A stretch of 64,000 nucleotides of DNA from Opitutaceae bacterium EW11 (lineage in GTDB: Bacteria; Verrucomicrobiota; Verrucomicrobiia; Opitutales; Opitutaceae): the NCBI GenBank assembly GCA_003054665.1, contig QAYY01000003.1, positions 434,001 through 498,000 of the forward strand, written 5' to 3'. Positions 1-9,118 of this stretch are shown here, piece by piece (the first letter of the stretch is position 1; every line of letters starts with the position of its first letter). The translations under genes were made by a program, and so were the position numbers. Under the pieces are notes generated by a model, which did no database searches, was not told the DNA's origin, and saw nothing but the letters and a program-made list of their open reading frames with translations.

Positions 1-720
1 GAGGACCGCTTCGCAATCGCGCTTTTCCGCCAGCGCCCGCCGCACGATCTCCAGCCCCGGCTGCTCGACGTCGTTCCCCTGGAGAAACCGGCAGTTGCGG
101 CCGAGAAACTCCTCGGGGGCATACCCGCTGATCGTTTCGACGGCACTATTCGCAAAGATGACCGGCAGGTCGCTCAGGCGGGCGTCGGCGATGATGATGC
201 CGCTGTGCGCGGTGTTGATCGCCTGTTCGAGCAACCGGAGCCTCTCCTCGTGCGCGAGGCTTTCCGGAACCTCCGTCATCAGGCCCTGGCAACAGAGCCG
301 GCCCCGTTCGTCCCGCGCCGTGCGCACGAGAAACCGCACCAGGGGCCGCGCCGTCCCGGCAGTCCGCATCCGGTATTCAAGCCTGCGATACCCGGAAACC
401 AGTTCGCTCTCCGGGCACTGGTCCGTCATGGCGTTGCGCTCGTCGACGAGGAGATCGCTGAGCGAGACCGCGCCGCTGGCAAAATCCTCGGCCGTGTAGC
501 CGAAGAGCCGGATGTTTTCGGAGACGTATTCGACCGGCCAGCCGGGCTCCAGTCTCCAGCGGATCGCTACAACGGGACTTTCCTGGAGAATGGCCGCCAG
601 CTCCTGCATGGTCGTGGTGGCGTCGCGCCGGGACGTGTCAGACGGATCGACCGCGGAGGGCGAGGCCTTCGGCGGGGAAGGGGTGTTCCGCGAGATGTCG
701 GGGGCGGTGGGCGGCGACAT
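1..720 (-). CDS. LOV/PAS sensor protein, N-terminal part (cut by window edge)
   Basis: The frame is open from an ATG at 720 to the left edge, giving 240 residues with no stop. Residues about 45-150 form a PAS-like domain (motif RWRLEPGWPVEYVSEN). Residues about 160-240 begin a second PAS domain containing GRNCRFLQG with Cys210. In LOV photoreceptors this cysteine forms the light-driven adduct with flavin. Its Asn and Gln flavin contacts and the output domain lie outside the window. The N-terminal layout and sequence closely match the complete sensor kinase at 5916-8978, so the two are paralogues. The protein is probably a blue-light or redox sensor with an unknown output. It is transcribed leftward from a 490-base region shared with the chemotaxis genes. 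Confidence 0.85.
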   Translation of the reverse strand, partial: MSPPTAPDISRNTPSPPKASPSAVDPSDTSRRDATTTMQELAAILQESPVVAIRWRLEPGWPVEYVSENIRLFGYTAEDFASGAVSLSDLLVDERNAMTDQCPESELVSGYRRLEYRMRTAGTARPLVRFLVRTARDERGRLCCQGLMTEVPESLAHEERLRLLEQAINTAHSGIIIADARLSDLPVIFANSAVETISGYAPEEFLGRNCRFLQGNDVEQPGLEIVRRALAEKRDCEAVL

Positions 721-1210
721 TGTCTGGAGTGAAGCAGCCGCCCTCACGCCTACGGCAGCGGGGCGGAGGAGTCGAGTCCGCGGGCGCGCTTCGCGGAGCA
801 ATCAGAAACGGCATGCTTCACCATCGGATTTCGACCGGCCCTCTTAACCGAAAAACTGCGTAGCGAGCGGCAAAAACCCCTCTGAAAACTACGTAGTGGA
901 TCCGTAGCGACGCACGGACTTGGATCTACTTTCTGTGGCCGGCCTGGAGATCGCGAACGAGCGGCGCCGCAAGCAATGCCGGGTCCAGGCGAACCCGGCG
1001 ACGGAGACGGAGACCTCGATGTCCCCCGGCCGACGCAAACGCCCTGGGTGCGCCGTTCTTTCGTCCGTTTCCGGTGTGCCCGTGGCACGCTTCGGCTCGC
1101 GAGGGTGGGTGGGGCGCCTCCGTGAAAAGTCGCAAAACGTGACAGAACCGTGACCCGGCGTGGGCAAGGATCTGCGAGACTCAGCGAACGAAATCGGCGC
1201 CGCCGTCGTC
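721..1210. other. Divergent intergenic region, no gene recognised
   Basis: This stretch separates the leftward LOV/PAS gene from the rightward chemotaxis genes, so it should hold promoters for both. A perfect 10-base palindrome, actacgtagt, lies at 888-897, with related cgtag words about 30 bases to the left and 15 to the right, which could be a binding site. Reading frames here have erratic codon use and no recognisable protein. No consensus promoter was convincing. Confidence 0.4.
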
Positions 1211-1432
1211 ATGCCCATGCCCACCATCAAGCCAGAATCCCGCCCTCAGCCGCTCGGTCGCTCGTTCCGGGTATCGATCGAATACTCGTGCTTGGAGGAA
1301 CCCGCCAAGCGTGTCCGCGAGGTGATCCAGCTCGATGTCACCGACGGCTCCGTCACGAGCGTCACGGCGGCGCGTACCGACGGATCCGAGCCCAAGGCCG
1401 AGCCTGCCACCCCTGCTCACTCCAGCCGCTGA
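1211..1432 (+). CDS. Small hypothetical protein upstream of the chemotaxis receptor
   Basis: This is a 73-residue frame starting at ATG 1211 and ending 23 bases before the chemotaxis receptor. Third codon positions are mostly G or C like neighbouring genes, and the middle ([18 protein letters not shown]) reads like a real small soluble domain with alternating beta-strand character. The tail is rich in Pro, Ala and Ser. A GTG at 1160 could extend it by 17 residues. No family is recognised. It may be the first gene of the chemotaxis transcript. Confidence 0.5.
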   Translation: MPMPTIKPESRPQPLGRSFRVSIEYSCLEEPAKRVREVIQLDVTDGSVTSVTAARTDGSEPKAEPATPAHSSR

Positions 1433-1455
1433 ACTCTCCATCTATCTCTCCCATC

Positions 1456-3162
1456 ATGAACTCCGCATCCAGCAACAAATCACAACGCCCGTCATCGCTT
1501 TCCGAGGGGCCTGCCCGTCAGCTCGGTCGCGCAGGTCCCCGCGGTTGGTTTGCCCAGTGGAGCCTTGGCCGTCGGATTGCAGCGGGCTTTGGAATCATCC
1601 TCCTCCTGGTGGTCCTGCAGGCTGCGTTTTCGGCGCGGGCGCTTTTCGAGGCGGACGCCAAGGTCTCGAATATCAGCAAGACTTCGATTCCTGCGCTCAC
1701 GTTGCTCGACAAAGTGAACCGTCAGGTCTCCGAGATTCATCTCCTGGTTGTGCGTTGTCTGCTCACGAGCGACACGTCGGTCGTTCGCGAGACGGAAAAG
1801 CAGGTTGCCGCGCTTCGCGACGAGGTGCTGTCGCTCTGCGAACAATACCGCGCGATTGGCGTAAGCACGCCGAAGGAGAAGGAGGCCTTCAGGCACATGA
1901 CCGAGCTCCGAGACCAATACGTGGCCAGCCGTTCGAAGCTGTTTGGAATGCTGGAGGCCGGCGATCGCGAAGGCGCCCAGGCCTTCAACGCTTCCATCTT
2001 TCGCGCTCAATACGACGCCTACCAGAAGTCGGTGCTCGATATTGTGGATTCGGAAACGAACGACGCCCATGCCGCCGCCGCGAGCACGCGCTCGACGATG
2101 AAGCTCGCCCGCAACATCTCCCTCATGAGCGCCGGAGGCGTCATCCTGCTGGGAGTGGTGTTCTCCGTGTTCCTGGTGACCGGCATATCCAGGACCCTTT
2201 TCCGAATCGCCTCCGCTCTCGGCGAAGGCGCCGAACAGGTGGCAGCGGCCTCGGCCCAGGTCGCCGGGTCCAGCCACACCCTGGCGGAAGGCGCGAGCGA
2301 GCAGGCAGCGTCCCTGGAGGAAACCGGTTCCTCGCTCGAGGAAATGTCCAGCATGACGACGCGAAATTCCGAGAGCGCCCAGAAGGCCAGCGTGCTGGCA
2401 CGCTCTTCCCGCGAATCGGCGGAAGTCGGTGCCAAGGGCATGGAGTCGATGCAGGATGCGATGGCTGCGATCAAGGAGTCGAGCGACGACATCGCCAAGA
2501 TCGTCAAGACCATCGACGAGATCGCTTTTCAGACCAACATCCTCGCGCTGAATGCGGCGGTCGAGGCGGCCCGGGCCGGCTCCGCTGGAGCGGGCTTTGC
2601 GGTTGTTGCCGACGAGGTTCGCGCCCTGGCCCAGCGCAGCGCCGAATCGGCGAAGCAAACCGCGGCCAAGATCGAGGGGGCGATCACGAAATCCCGCCAA
2701 GGTGTCGAGATCAGCGAGAAGGTCGGCGCCAGCCTCGGCTCGATCGTGGAGAAGATCCGCCAGGTCGACAGTCTCATCGCCGAGGTGAGCACGGCCAGCA
2801 CCGAACAGAGTCAGGGAGTTGCCCAGATCAATCTTGCGGTTGGAGAGATGGACCGGGTTGTCCAGAGCAACGCCGCCAACGCGGAAGAGGCCGCCTCCGC
2901 CGCGGAGGAGCTGAACGGACAAGCCGCGACCATGCGCGAATCCGTCACCGAGCTGCTTCGCCTCGTGCAGGGCGGACGCGCCGGTTCGCCCGAAACGACC
3001 CCCAAGCCCGCCGCCGAACCGGCGCCCGCCGCGGGCAAAAGCCTCCGCGCTGCCTTCCTTCGCGGGAATCCGCGCCCGGCCAAGGCCTCGGAGCGTCGCG
3101 TGAGCAGGCCCGCCGGTTCCGGGGAAGTTCTGCCCGCGGAGATGGCTTTCCGAGATATTTGA
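1456..3162 (+). CDS. Methyl-accepting chemotaxis protein
   Basis: This 568-residue transmembrane receptor has TM1 at about 40-60, a helical periplasmic sensor at about 62-215 resembling a four-helix-bundle MCP domain, and TM2 at about 222-244. It ends in a long cytoplasmic signalling domain whose hairpin tip carries [20 protein letters not shown], the diagnostic CheA/CheW contact region. TM2 runs almost directly into signalling heptads ([13 protein letters not shown]), so no full HAMP domain is apparent. The C-terminal tail is Pro/Ala/Arg-rich and lacks a CheR/CheB-tethering pentapeptide. The start is the ATG at 1456; upstream in-frame sequence to 1150 is unlike protein. CheW follows 18 bases downstream, so the two are probably cotranscribed. 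No CheA lies in the window. Confidence 0.93.
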   Translation: MNSASSNKSQRPSSLSEGPARQLGRAGPRGWFAQWSLGRRIAAGFGIILLLVVLQAAFSARALFEADAKVSNISKTSIPALTLLDKVNRQVSEIHLLVVRCLLTSDTSVVRETEKQVAALRDEVLSLCEQYRAIGVSTPKEKEAFRHMTELRDQYVASRSKLFGMLEAGDREGAQAFNASIFRAQYDAYQKSVLDIVDSETNDAHAAAASTRSTMKLARNISLMSAGGVILLGVVFSVFLVTGISRTLFRIASALGEGAEQVAAASAQVAGSSHTLAEGASEQAASLEETGSSLEEMSSMTTRNSESAQKASVLARSSRESAEVGAKGMESMQDAMAAIKESSDDIAKIVKTIDEIAFQTNILALNAAVEAARAGSAGAGFAVVADEVRALAQRSAESAKQTAAKIEGAITKSRQGVEISEKVGASLGSIVEKIRQVDSLIAEVSTASTEQSQGVAQINLAVGEMDRVVQSNAANAEEAASAAEELNGQAATMRESVTELLRLVQGGRAGSPETTPKPAAEPAPAAGKSLRAAFLRGNPRPAKASERRVSRPAGSGEVLPAEMAFRDI

Positions 3163-3180
3163 CGCCCGTCGATCCAACCT

Positions 3181-3657
3181 ATGAATACAACAAAACCGCT
3201 CGAGGGAAAATACCTGTCCGTGCTCCTGCAGGGGGAGTCCTATGCCCTGTCCGTCCTTAAGGTCCGGGAGATCGTGCGCATCCCGAAGATCAACCCGCTT
3301 CCGCACCTGCCAAGCTACGTGAGAGGCGTGATGAACCTGCGCGGGCAGGTCATCCCGGTCATCGACCTGAGATCCCGGTTCGGCCTGCAGTCGGAGCTCG
3401 GCGAACGCACTTGTGTGGTCGTCGCGAACGTCGCCACGTCGCGCGGGCTCGAGCGCCCGATGGGCATGATCGTCGACGGCGTGGAGGACGTCGCCTTCAT
3501 CTCCGGGGCCGACATCGAACCTCCTCCGTTCCTCCGGGCCGGCGCGACCAGCTGCCTGCTCGGCATGGCCAAGAGCAAAGGACAGGTCAAACTCCTGCTC
3601 GACGTGGATCGTATCGACGATCCGGATGCGCTGACGGCCGGCGCACGCGCAGCCTGA
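3181..3657 (+). CDS. cheW: Chemotaxis coupling protein CheW
   Basis: This 158-residue protein spans a complete CheW fold. YLSVLLQGESYALSVLKVRE opens subdomain 1, and VRGVMNLRGQVIPVIDLR is the classic CheW signature at about residues 46-63. CheW physically couples chemoreceptors to the kinase CheA. It sits 18 bases after the receptor gene and 18 bases before a small unknown frame, implying one operon. With no CheA or CheY-only gene here, it must either work with a kinase encoded elsewhere or act as a scaffold for this receptor. Confidence 0.95.
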   Translation: MNTTKPLEGKYLSVLLQGESYALSVLKVREIVRIPKINPLPHLPSYVRGVMNLRGQVIPVIDLRSRFGLQSELGERTCVVVANVATSRGLERPMGMIVDGVEDVAFISGADIEPPPFLRAGATSCLLGMAKSKGQVKLLLDVDRIDDPDALTAGARAA

Positions 3658-3675
3658 ACGAACGACTCAACGACC

Positions 3676-3873
3676 ATGGACTCCGATTCTTCCGTTCGCC
3701 CGACGCCCACGACCGGCCGAATGGCCCAGGTCCTGCAGTTTTATTCGGCGAGTTCACGTCCCGCGGGGAAACCCGCCGGCCCCGAAGCGCCGTCGGACGG
3801 TTCCGACACCGCTCCGAAAGGCGCGGCGGCGGCTCCTGTGCCGACGCGGAAGCAGGCTTCTCGTCAGGCGTGA
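3676..3873 (+). CDS. Small hypothetical protein after cheW
   Basis: This is a 65-residue frame beginning 18 bases after cheW, with coding-like third-position GC. The first 28 residues (including RMAQVLQFYSAS) could form a short helix; the rest is Ala/Pro/Gly/Ser-rich and probably disordered. No family is recognised. Its position as a possible last gene of the receptor-cheW operon is the main reason to keep it. It ends 36 bases before the convergent hybrid kinase gene. Confidence 0.45.
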   Translation: MDSDSSVRPTPTTGRMAQVLQFYSASSRPAGKPAGPEAPSDGSDTAPKGAAAAPVPTRKQASRQA

Positions 3874-3909
3874 GGTGAGACCGTCGCGCCGGCAGCCGGG
3901 CGGGCCGGG

Positions 3910-5919
3910 TCATTGGGCGGCGCCTGGATGCAGCATCCGGTGGACTTCAGCGAGAAGCTGCGTCCGGGTGAAGGGCTTCTCCAGGAGTGCCGCGTTCAGT
4001 TCGGCGATCTGCTCCCGGGGCATTCGCGAGGAATCGCGGCCGCTGAGGAGGAGCAGTGGCAGGAGCGGTGACACGCGCCGCAGCCCGCGGGCGCAGCCGA
4101 GGCCGTCGAGGAGCGGCATGGCATAATCGGAAATGACGCCAGAGACCGCTCCGGGCTCGGCGGCAAAACGCGCGATCGCGTCCACGCCGTCGGTGGCGAC
4201 CACGACGCGGTAGCCGTGCGCCTCGAGCACCTCGCGGACGATCTCCCGCACGGATTGCTCGTCGTCGACGACGAGCAGTCGCTCTCCAGCGCCTCGCGGC
4301 GGCTCCACGATGGGCGCCGGAGGCTCGGTCTGCGCCTGTTCGCAGGCCGGAAGGAAGACCTGAAAGCGGGTGCCTCTTCCCGGCGCGGAGTCCATATCGA
4401 GGAAACCGCGATGATCCCGGACGATCGTCTGCACGATGGAAAGCCCGAGGCCGGTGCCCTTGCCGCTGGCCTTTGTCGTGAAGAATGGCTCGAAGATCCG
4501 TGCCCTGATCTCGGGCGTGATGCCCGCGCCTGTATCCGAAACGCTGATGCAAACGTAGTCGCCGGGCGCGGCTTTCCCGTGCAGCGCCGCGAACGCCGGA
4601 TCGACGGTCTTGTTGGAGAGCTGGAGGCCGAGTTCGCCGCCGTCCGGCATCGCATCCCTCGCGTTCACCATCAGGTTCATCATGAGCTGGTGGAGCATGG
4701 TCGGGTCGGCCAGGACCGACCAGAGACCGGGCTGGTACTGGAGCCGGATGCGGAGATTGGACGGGAAGGTTTCCTGCGCGAGGCGGTGAACGTCCTTTGC
4801 CAGATGTTCGGCCCGGATGGGCGCAAGATCGGAGGAGCCGCCGCGGACGAACGTGAGAATCTGGCGGACCATGCCCGCGCCGCGGTGGGAGACGCCGTGG
4901 ATAAGCTTTCCGATGCTCCGGGCCTCCTCGGCGGTGGCCACCTCCTCGAGCGATTGCGAGGCGACGAGAAGGGGAGTGAAGACATTGTTCAGATCATGGG
5001 CGATCCCGCTCGCCACCGCGCCGATGCCCTCCAGCCGCTGGGTCCGGAGATACTCGGCTTGGAGCCGGCGCTTCTCCGTCACGTCTGTATTCACGATCAG
5101 GATTGATTTCGGCTGGCCCGCTTCGTCGCGCACCAGCGTCCACCGCGATTCCACCAGGAGTTCTGACCCGTTGGGACGGGTGTGGACGAGTTCTCCGACC
5201 CACTCGCCGCGGCCCAGCACGGCTTCGCGGGGGTCGTCGGGCGCGGAGGCGGGACGCTCGTTGAGCAGCTCGTCCGCCGACTTTCCCCGGGCTTGCGCCG
5301 CGTCGATCCCGTACAGTTGTTCCGCGCTTCGATTCCAGTACAGGATCCGGCCGTGGAGATCGCGGACGAGGATGGAGTCGCGGGCCTTGTCGAGCAGCGT
5401 GGCCTGTTCCCGGGCAACCGCTTCGGCGTGCCGCCGTTCGGCGATCTCCGCCTTCAGCGCCTCGTTGGCGGCGGCGAGCTCGCGCGTGCGTTCCTCGACT
5501 TTCCGTTCGAGGTTGGCGTGCGATTCGAGGACGGCACGCTGCAGCCGGTGGTTCTCCAGGGCCATCTCGATGCAGATATGAAGCTCACGTTCGCGAAACG
5601 GCTTCAGCAGATAGCTCGCCGGGCCCGTCGCCTTTGCGCGCTTCAGCGTGGTCTCGTCGGAGTTGGCCGTGAGGTAGACGACGGGGAGGCCATATTGCTC
5701 TCGGATCACGCCGGCCGCCTCGATGCCGTCGATCGAGCCAGGGAGGCAGATATCCATCAGGACCAGGTCGGGCCGGGAGCGCGCCGCCTCCGCGACGGCC
5801 TCGGCTCCCTCGCTGACCACGGCCTCGACTTCGAAGCCGAGTTTTTCGAGGCGGCGCTTCAGGTCCATCGCGACCAGCGGTTCGTCCTCCGTGACGAGAA
5901 TGCGGGTGGGAGTGCTCAC
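3910..5919 (-). CDS. Hybrid sensor kinase, REC-PAS-HisKA-HATPase-REC
   Basis: This 669-residue cytoplasmic hybrid kinase starts with a receiver (about 6-120, acidic pocket TEDE, phospho-acceptor Asp56, Lys106). A coiled coil (125-175), a PAS domain (about 175-285), HisKA with His308 in GIAHDLNN, an intact HATPase (N box NLMVNARDAM, DTGAGI, GKGTGLGLSI) and a C-terminal receiver (VISDYAMP) follow. The start is GTG at 5919: its GTGA overlaps the stop codon of the upstream LOV kinase, indicating translational coupling. The frame continues open far upstream, but that part is antisense-like. The N-terminal receiver may take phosphate from the coupled LOV kinase. No transmembrane segment or DNA-binding domain is seen. 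Confidence 0.92.
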   Translation of the reverse strand: MSTPTRILVTEDEPLVAMDLKRRLEKLGFEVEAVVSEGAEAVAEAARSRPDLVLMDICLPGSIDGIEAAGVIREQYGLPVVYLTANSDETTLKRAKATGPASYLLKPFRERELHICIEMALENHRLQRAVLESHANLERKVEERTRELAAANEALKAEIAERRHAEAVAREQATLLDKARDSILVRDLHGRILYWNRSAEQLYGIDAAQARGKSADELLNERPASAPDDPREAVLGRGEWVGELVHTRPNGSELLVESRWTLVRDEAGQPKSILIVNTDVTEKRRLQAEYLRTQRLEGIGAVASGIAHDLNNVFTPLLVASQSLEEVATAEEARSIGKLIHGVSHRGAGMVRQILTFVRGGSSDLAPIRAEHLAKDVHRLAQETFPSNLRIRLQYQPGLWSVLADPTMLHQLMMNLMVNARDAMPDGGELGLQLSNKTVDPAFAALHGKAAPGDYVCISVSDTGAGITPEIRARIFEPFFTTKASGKGTGLGLSIVQTIVRDHRGFLDMDSAPGRGTRFQVFLPACEQAQTEPPAPIVEPPRGAGERLLVVDDEQSVREIVREVLEAHGYRVVVATDGVDAIARFAAEPGAVSGVISDYAMPLLDGLGCARGLRRVSPLLPLLLLSGRDSSRMPREQIAELNAALLEKPFTRTQLLAEVHRMLHPGAAQ

Positions 5920-8900
5920 GAGATGAACCGCTTCTGGGGGACCTCCTGCAGGTCGAGGACGAAGCGGGTGCCCCCGGTGCGATCGATCTCCAGCGAGCCT
6001 CGAAGCTGGTGGACGAGGGTGGCGACGAGTTGCATGCCCAGCGAGCGGCTCCTGCGGAGATCGAAATCCTCCGGCAGGCCGCAGCCGGTGTCGGCGACCT
6101 CGAACCGGAGGCGTCCGGGGGCCGGGCGTTGCAGCCGGAGGGTGATCCTGCCGGGGCCGCTTCGCGGAAAGGCGTGCTTGTAGGCGTTTGAGATGAGTTC
6201 GTTGAGCAGAAGGCCGCACGGGATGGCGGTGTCGATGCCGAGATGGAACTCGTCGGCATCGACGCGGAATTCGATCCCGGAGGCGCGGGTCCCCTGGCTT
6301 CCGACGACGCTCTCGGTGAGATCCTCGATGTAGTCCCGAAAGTTGATCTCCGCCAGATTGGCCGACTGGTACAGCTTCTCGTGCACCAGCGCCATGGACG
6401 CGATGCGGTTTTGCGAGTCGATGAAGAGCGCGCGGGTCGCTTCGTCCCGGATGTGTTCGAGCTGCAGGTTCAGCAGACTGGAGACGATCTGCATGTTGTT
6501 TTTCACCCGGTGGTGAATCTCCTTCAGCATGACATCCTTCTCGAGGAGCGACTTCTGGATCCGCGACTCGCCCAGGCGGCGCTCGGTGATGTCGCGGCAG
6601 ACGCACACCAGCCCGTCGCTCCCGACCATGGTGAGGGAGAGTTCCTCGTCGAAGAACGTGCCGTCGCGCCGGCGTGCGCGCATGGTGCCGCGCCACGTCC
6701 CTTCTCGTTTCAGCTGCGGAAAAACGCGCTGTTCGATCTCCGCGATTTCCTCGGGCGCGTAGAGTTCCCGCCACGTTTTTCCCACGAGTTCCTCGCCGGA
6801 GGCGTACCCGAAAAGCGAAAGGTGGGTGGAGTTGAGATATGAATACACGCCCTCGTGGTTCAGGATGGCGATGCCGTCCACCGCCGTCTCGATCGCGGTG
6901 CTCTGGCGCCGCATCAGGTCCTCCGCCTCGCGCCGGGCGGTGATGTCGGTCAGCGTTCCCGAGGTGCCGACGATGGCGCCGCCGGCATCGAGCGTCAGCC
7001 GGGCGAAGACCTCGATCCAGCGGTAGCCGCCCTTCTTGGCCAGATACCGGACCTCATGGCGGCAGTAGTCCTTTTCGCGCCGGATGAGCGGCAGGAAGAG
7101 CTGGTTGTTGCGCTCCCGGTCGTCGGGATGGACGTAGTCGAGGAACAACTTGCCGAGGCTCTCCGCGACCGTGAAGCCGGTGATCTCCTGCCAAGCCTGA
7201 TTGAGGAAGGACCAGTTCCCCGAGGCGTCGGTCTGGAACACGACCTCCTTGAGATTGGTGACCAGCGAGCGGTACTGCGCCTCGCTCTTCCGGAGAGCGT
7301 CGTTGGCCGCCTGATACTCCGTGAAGTCGTCGATGGTGCCGACGTAGCCTGTGACCTCTCCCTTGGGGCCGTGCATGGGCGTGGCGGAGCTCTTCACCCA
7401 CCTCACGCCTCCCTGCGGTTGCCGGATCATGAATTCCGCGCGGAAGGGCCGGCCGGCGCGGACGGTCCGCTCCCATTCGGCGACCACCGTCTGCAGGCTC
7501 TGATCCTCAAGGCGCTTGCGCCACTCCCCGTTGGCGAAGGCGTCGGCGAGGACGCCGAAGACCTCCTGCAGCCGGGCATTGGTGTAGAGAACCTTGCCCG
7601 AGGCGTCCGCCTCGAAGATCCCCACCGGCGAGACGGCGCTGAGAGTTCGGAAGCGCTGTTCGCTCGCGCGCAGCGCCTGGTCGATCTGGCTGCTGTGGAT
7701 GATCGCGCCGAGCACGCGGGTGACGGACTGCAGGGCTTCGATCTCCGAAACGGCCCAGATCACGGACGGCGACACGCTGCCGAGGGAAAGGATGCCCCAC
7801 AGATGCTGCGGCCCGTCGAAAATCGGGATGCCGAGAAACGATTGAACGCCCATTCCGACCACCAAAGCGCGCTCCTCCGGGGAGGCGTGGTCGAGGGAGC
7901 CCTGAACCCACTTGCCCTGCTGGAGCGGAGGGGCTGAGGGCCAGGACTCCGGATTTCCCCAGGGGATGCCCTGCCAGTCGTCCACCGAGTAGGGCTCGAG
8001 CCGCGGGCCGTTCCAGGCGTGCTGGAGGTTGAGGGTGCAGTCGATTCCGGCCCCGGCAACGCGCCAGATGCAGAGGTGGTCGGCGCCGGTGACCTCGCCG
8101 ATCTGGCGCATGGCCGCGGGCAGCCTCTCCATGTAGTCGTCGCTACGGAGCAGCATCTCGGTGGCGTAGCTCATCGCCTCGAGGATGGCGTCGCGCCGCG
8201 AGAGGGTGTCCTCCGCGTTCTTGCGCGCGGTAATATCAGACTGGATACCGATGAAATGCGTCACCTCCCCGCAGGGGCTGAGCACCGGCGAGAGCTTCAC
8301 CTCGTTCCAGAAGAGGGAGCCGTCCTTGCGGTAGTTTCGCAGCCTCACCTCGCACGGCCGCCGATCCTGCAGCGATTTCCGGATCGCGACCAGCCCGGGC
8401 TGGTCCCGGTCCTCGCCCTGCAAGAAGCGGCAGTTTCTTCCGAGAATCTCCGAGACGGCGTAGCCGGTGTTTCTCTCCACCGCCGGGTTCGCGTAGATCA
8501 CCGGCATGTCGGGCCGCCGGGCATCCGAGATGATGATGCCATTCTGGGCCATCTCGATCGCGTGTTCCAGGAGCTGAAGCCACTGCTGGTGCTGCATCGA
8601 TTCGACGACCTCCTTCATCGAGCCCTGGCAATAGATCCGTCCGGGCGCCTCGTGCACCGTCCGGACCTGAAAGCGCACCAGCTTCGTCCCGCTCGGCCGG
8701 ATCTTGAGCCGGTATTCGAGCCGGCGGTATCCGGGGTGCGTCATGCTTGGAGCCGTATCCGCGCCCGCGTACGGGTCCTCGTCGATCAGCTCGCCGAGGG
8801 ACACGGCGCCGGAGAGCAGCTCCTGGGCGGCGTAGCCGAACTGGGAGATGTTCTCCGAGACGTATTCGACCGGGAGCCCGGGCTCGAGTCTCCAGCGGAT

Positions 8901-8978
8901 GAATACGACGGGGCTGTCCCTTACCAGTTCGGAAAGAAGGAGCCTTTGTTCGGGCGTTTCGGGGGGGAGGTCGGGCAT
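5916..8978 (-). CDS. LOV-PAS-GAF multi-sensor histidine kinase (HisKA_2 type)
   Basis: This 1020-residue soluble kinase has an N-terminal PAS (about 15-125) and a canonical LOV domain (about 135-250). The LOV domain has Cys183 in GRNCRFLQG, the flavin-contacting Asn residues in RNYRKDG and FWNE, and Gln246 in GIQSDIT. A GAF domain (about 265-430) and three more PAS domains (about 435-810) precede a HisKA_2 transmitter (KEIHHRVKNNMQIVSSLL) and its HATPase (NELISNAYKHAF, DTGCGLP). HisKA_2 kinases commonly follow LOV domains, so this is a probable blue-light receptor kinase. The chosen ATG at 8978 precedes MPDLPPETPEQ; alternatives at 9050 and 9152 add Cys/Arg-rich sequence. Its stop overlaps the next gene's GTG. 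It is a paralogue of the truncated protein at 1-720. Confidence 0.93.
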   Translation of the reverse strand: MPDLPPETPEQRLLLSELVRDSPVVFIRWRLEPGLPVEYVSENISQFGYAAQELLSGAVSLGELIDEDPYAGADTAPSMTHPGYRRLEYRLKIRPSGTKLVRFQVRTVHEAPGRIYCQGSMKEVVESMQHQQWLQLLEHAIEMAQNGIIISDARRPDMPVIYANPAVERNTGYAVSEILGRNCRFLQGEDRDQPGLVAIRKSLQDRRPCEVRLRNYRKDGSLFWNEVKLSPVLSPCGEVTHFIGIQSDITARKNAEDTLSRRDAILEAMSYATEMLLRSDDYMERLPAAMRQIGEVTGADHLCIWRVAGAGIDCTLNLQHAWNGPRLEPYSVDDWQGIPWGNPESWPSAPPLQQGKWVQGSLDHASPEERALVVGMGVQSFLGIPIFDGPQHLWGILSLGSVSPSVIWAVSEIEALQSVTRVLGAIIHSSQIDQALRASEQRFRTLSAVSPVGIFEADASGKVLYTNARLQEVFGVLADAFANGEWRKRLEDQSLQTVVAEWERTVRAGRPFRAEFMIRQPQGGVRWVKSSATPMHGPKGEVTGYVGTIDDFTEYQAANDALRKSEAQYRSLVTNLKEVVFQTDASGNWSFLNQAWQEITGFTVAESLGKLFLDYVHPDDRERNNQLFLPLIRREKDYCRHEVRYLAKKGGYRWIEVFARLTLDAGGAIVGTSGTLTDITARREAEDLMRRQSTAIETAVDGIAILNHEGVYSYLNSTHLSLFGYASGEELVGKTWRELYAPEEIAEIEQRVFPQLKREGTWRGTMRARRRDGTFFDEELSLTMVGSDGLVCVCRDITERRLGESRIQKSLLEKDVMLKEIHHRVKNNMQIVSSLLNLQLEHIRDEATRALFIDSQNRIASMALVHEKLYQSANLAEINFRDYIEDLTESVVGSQGTRASGIEFRVDADEFHLGIDTAIPCGLLLNELISNAYKHAFPRSGPGRITLRLQRPAPGRLRFEVADTGCGLPEDFDLRRSRSLGMQLVATLVHQLRGSLEIDRTGGTRFVLDLQEVPQKRFIS

Positions 8979-9118
8979 CGGTCGCGGAACGACCCGAGGC
9001 GGGCGGCAGCATGCCCCGCCGCACCCCGGACGGACTGCATGCGTATTCATCGGCCGGATCGCGGTCCGGTTCACGCAAATCGGCTGGGAACCGCCGCTCA
9101 CCGGCCGTCCGTGACGGT

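Noticed and set aside
5920-6774. N-terminal extension of the hybrid kinase frame beyond the GTG at 5919
   Set aside because: The extension is Arg/His-rich antisense-like sequence lying inside the LOV kinase gene; the receiver domain begins just after the GTG.
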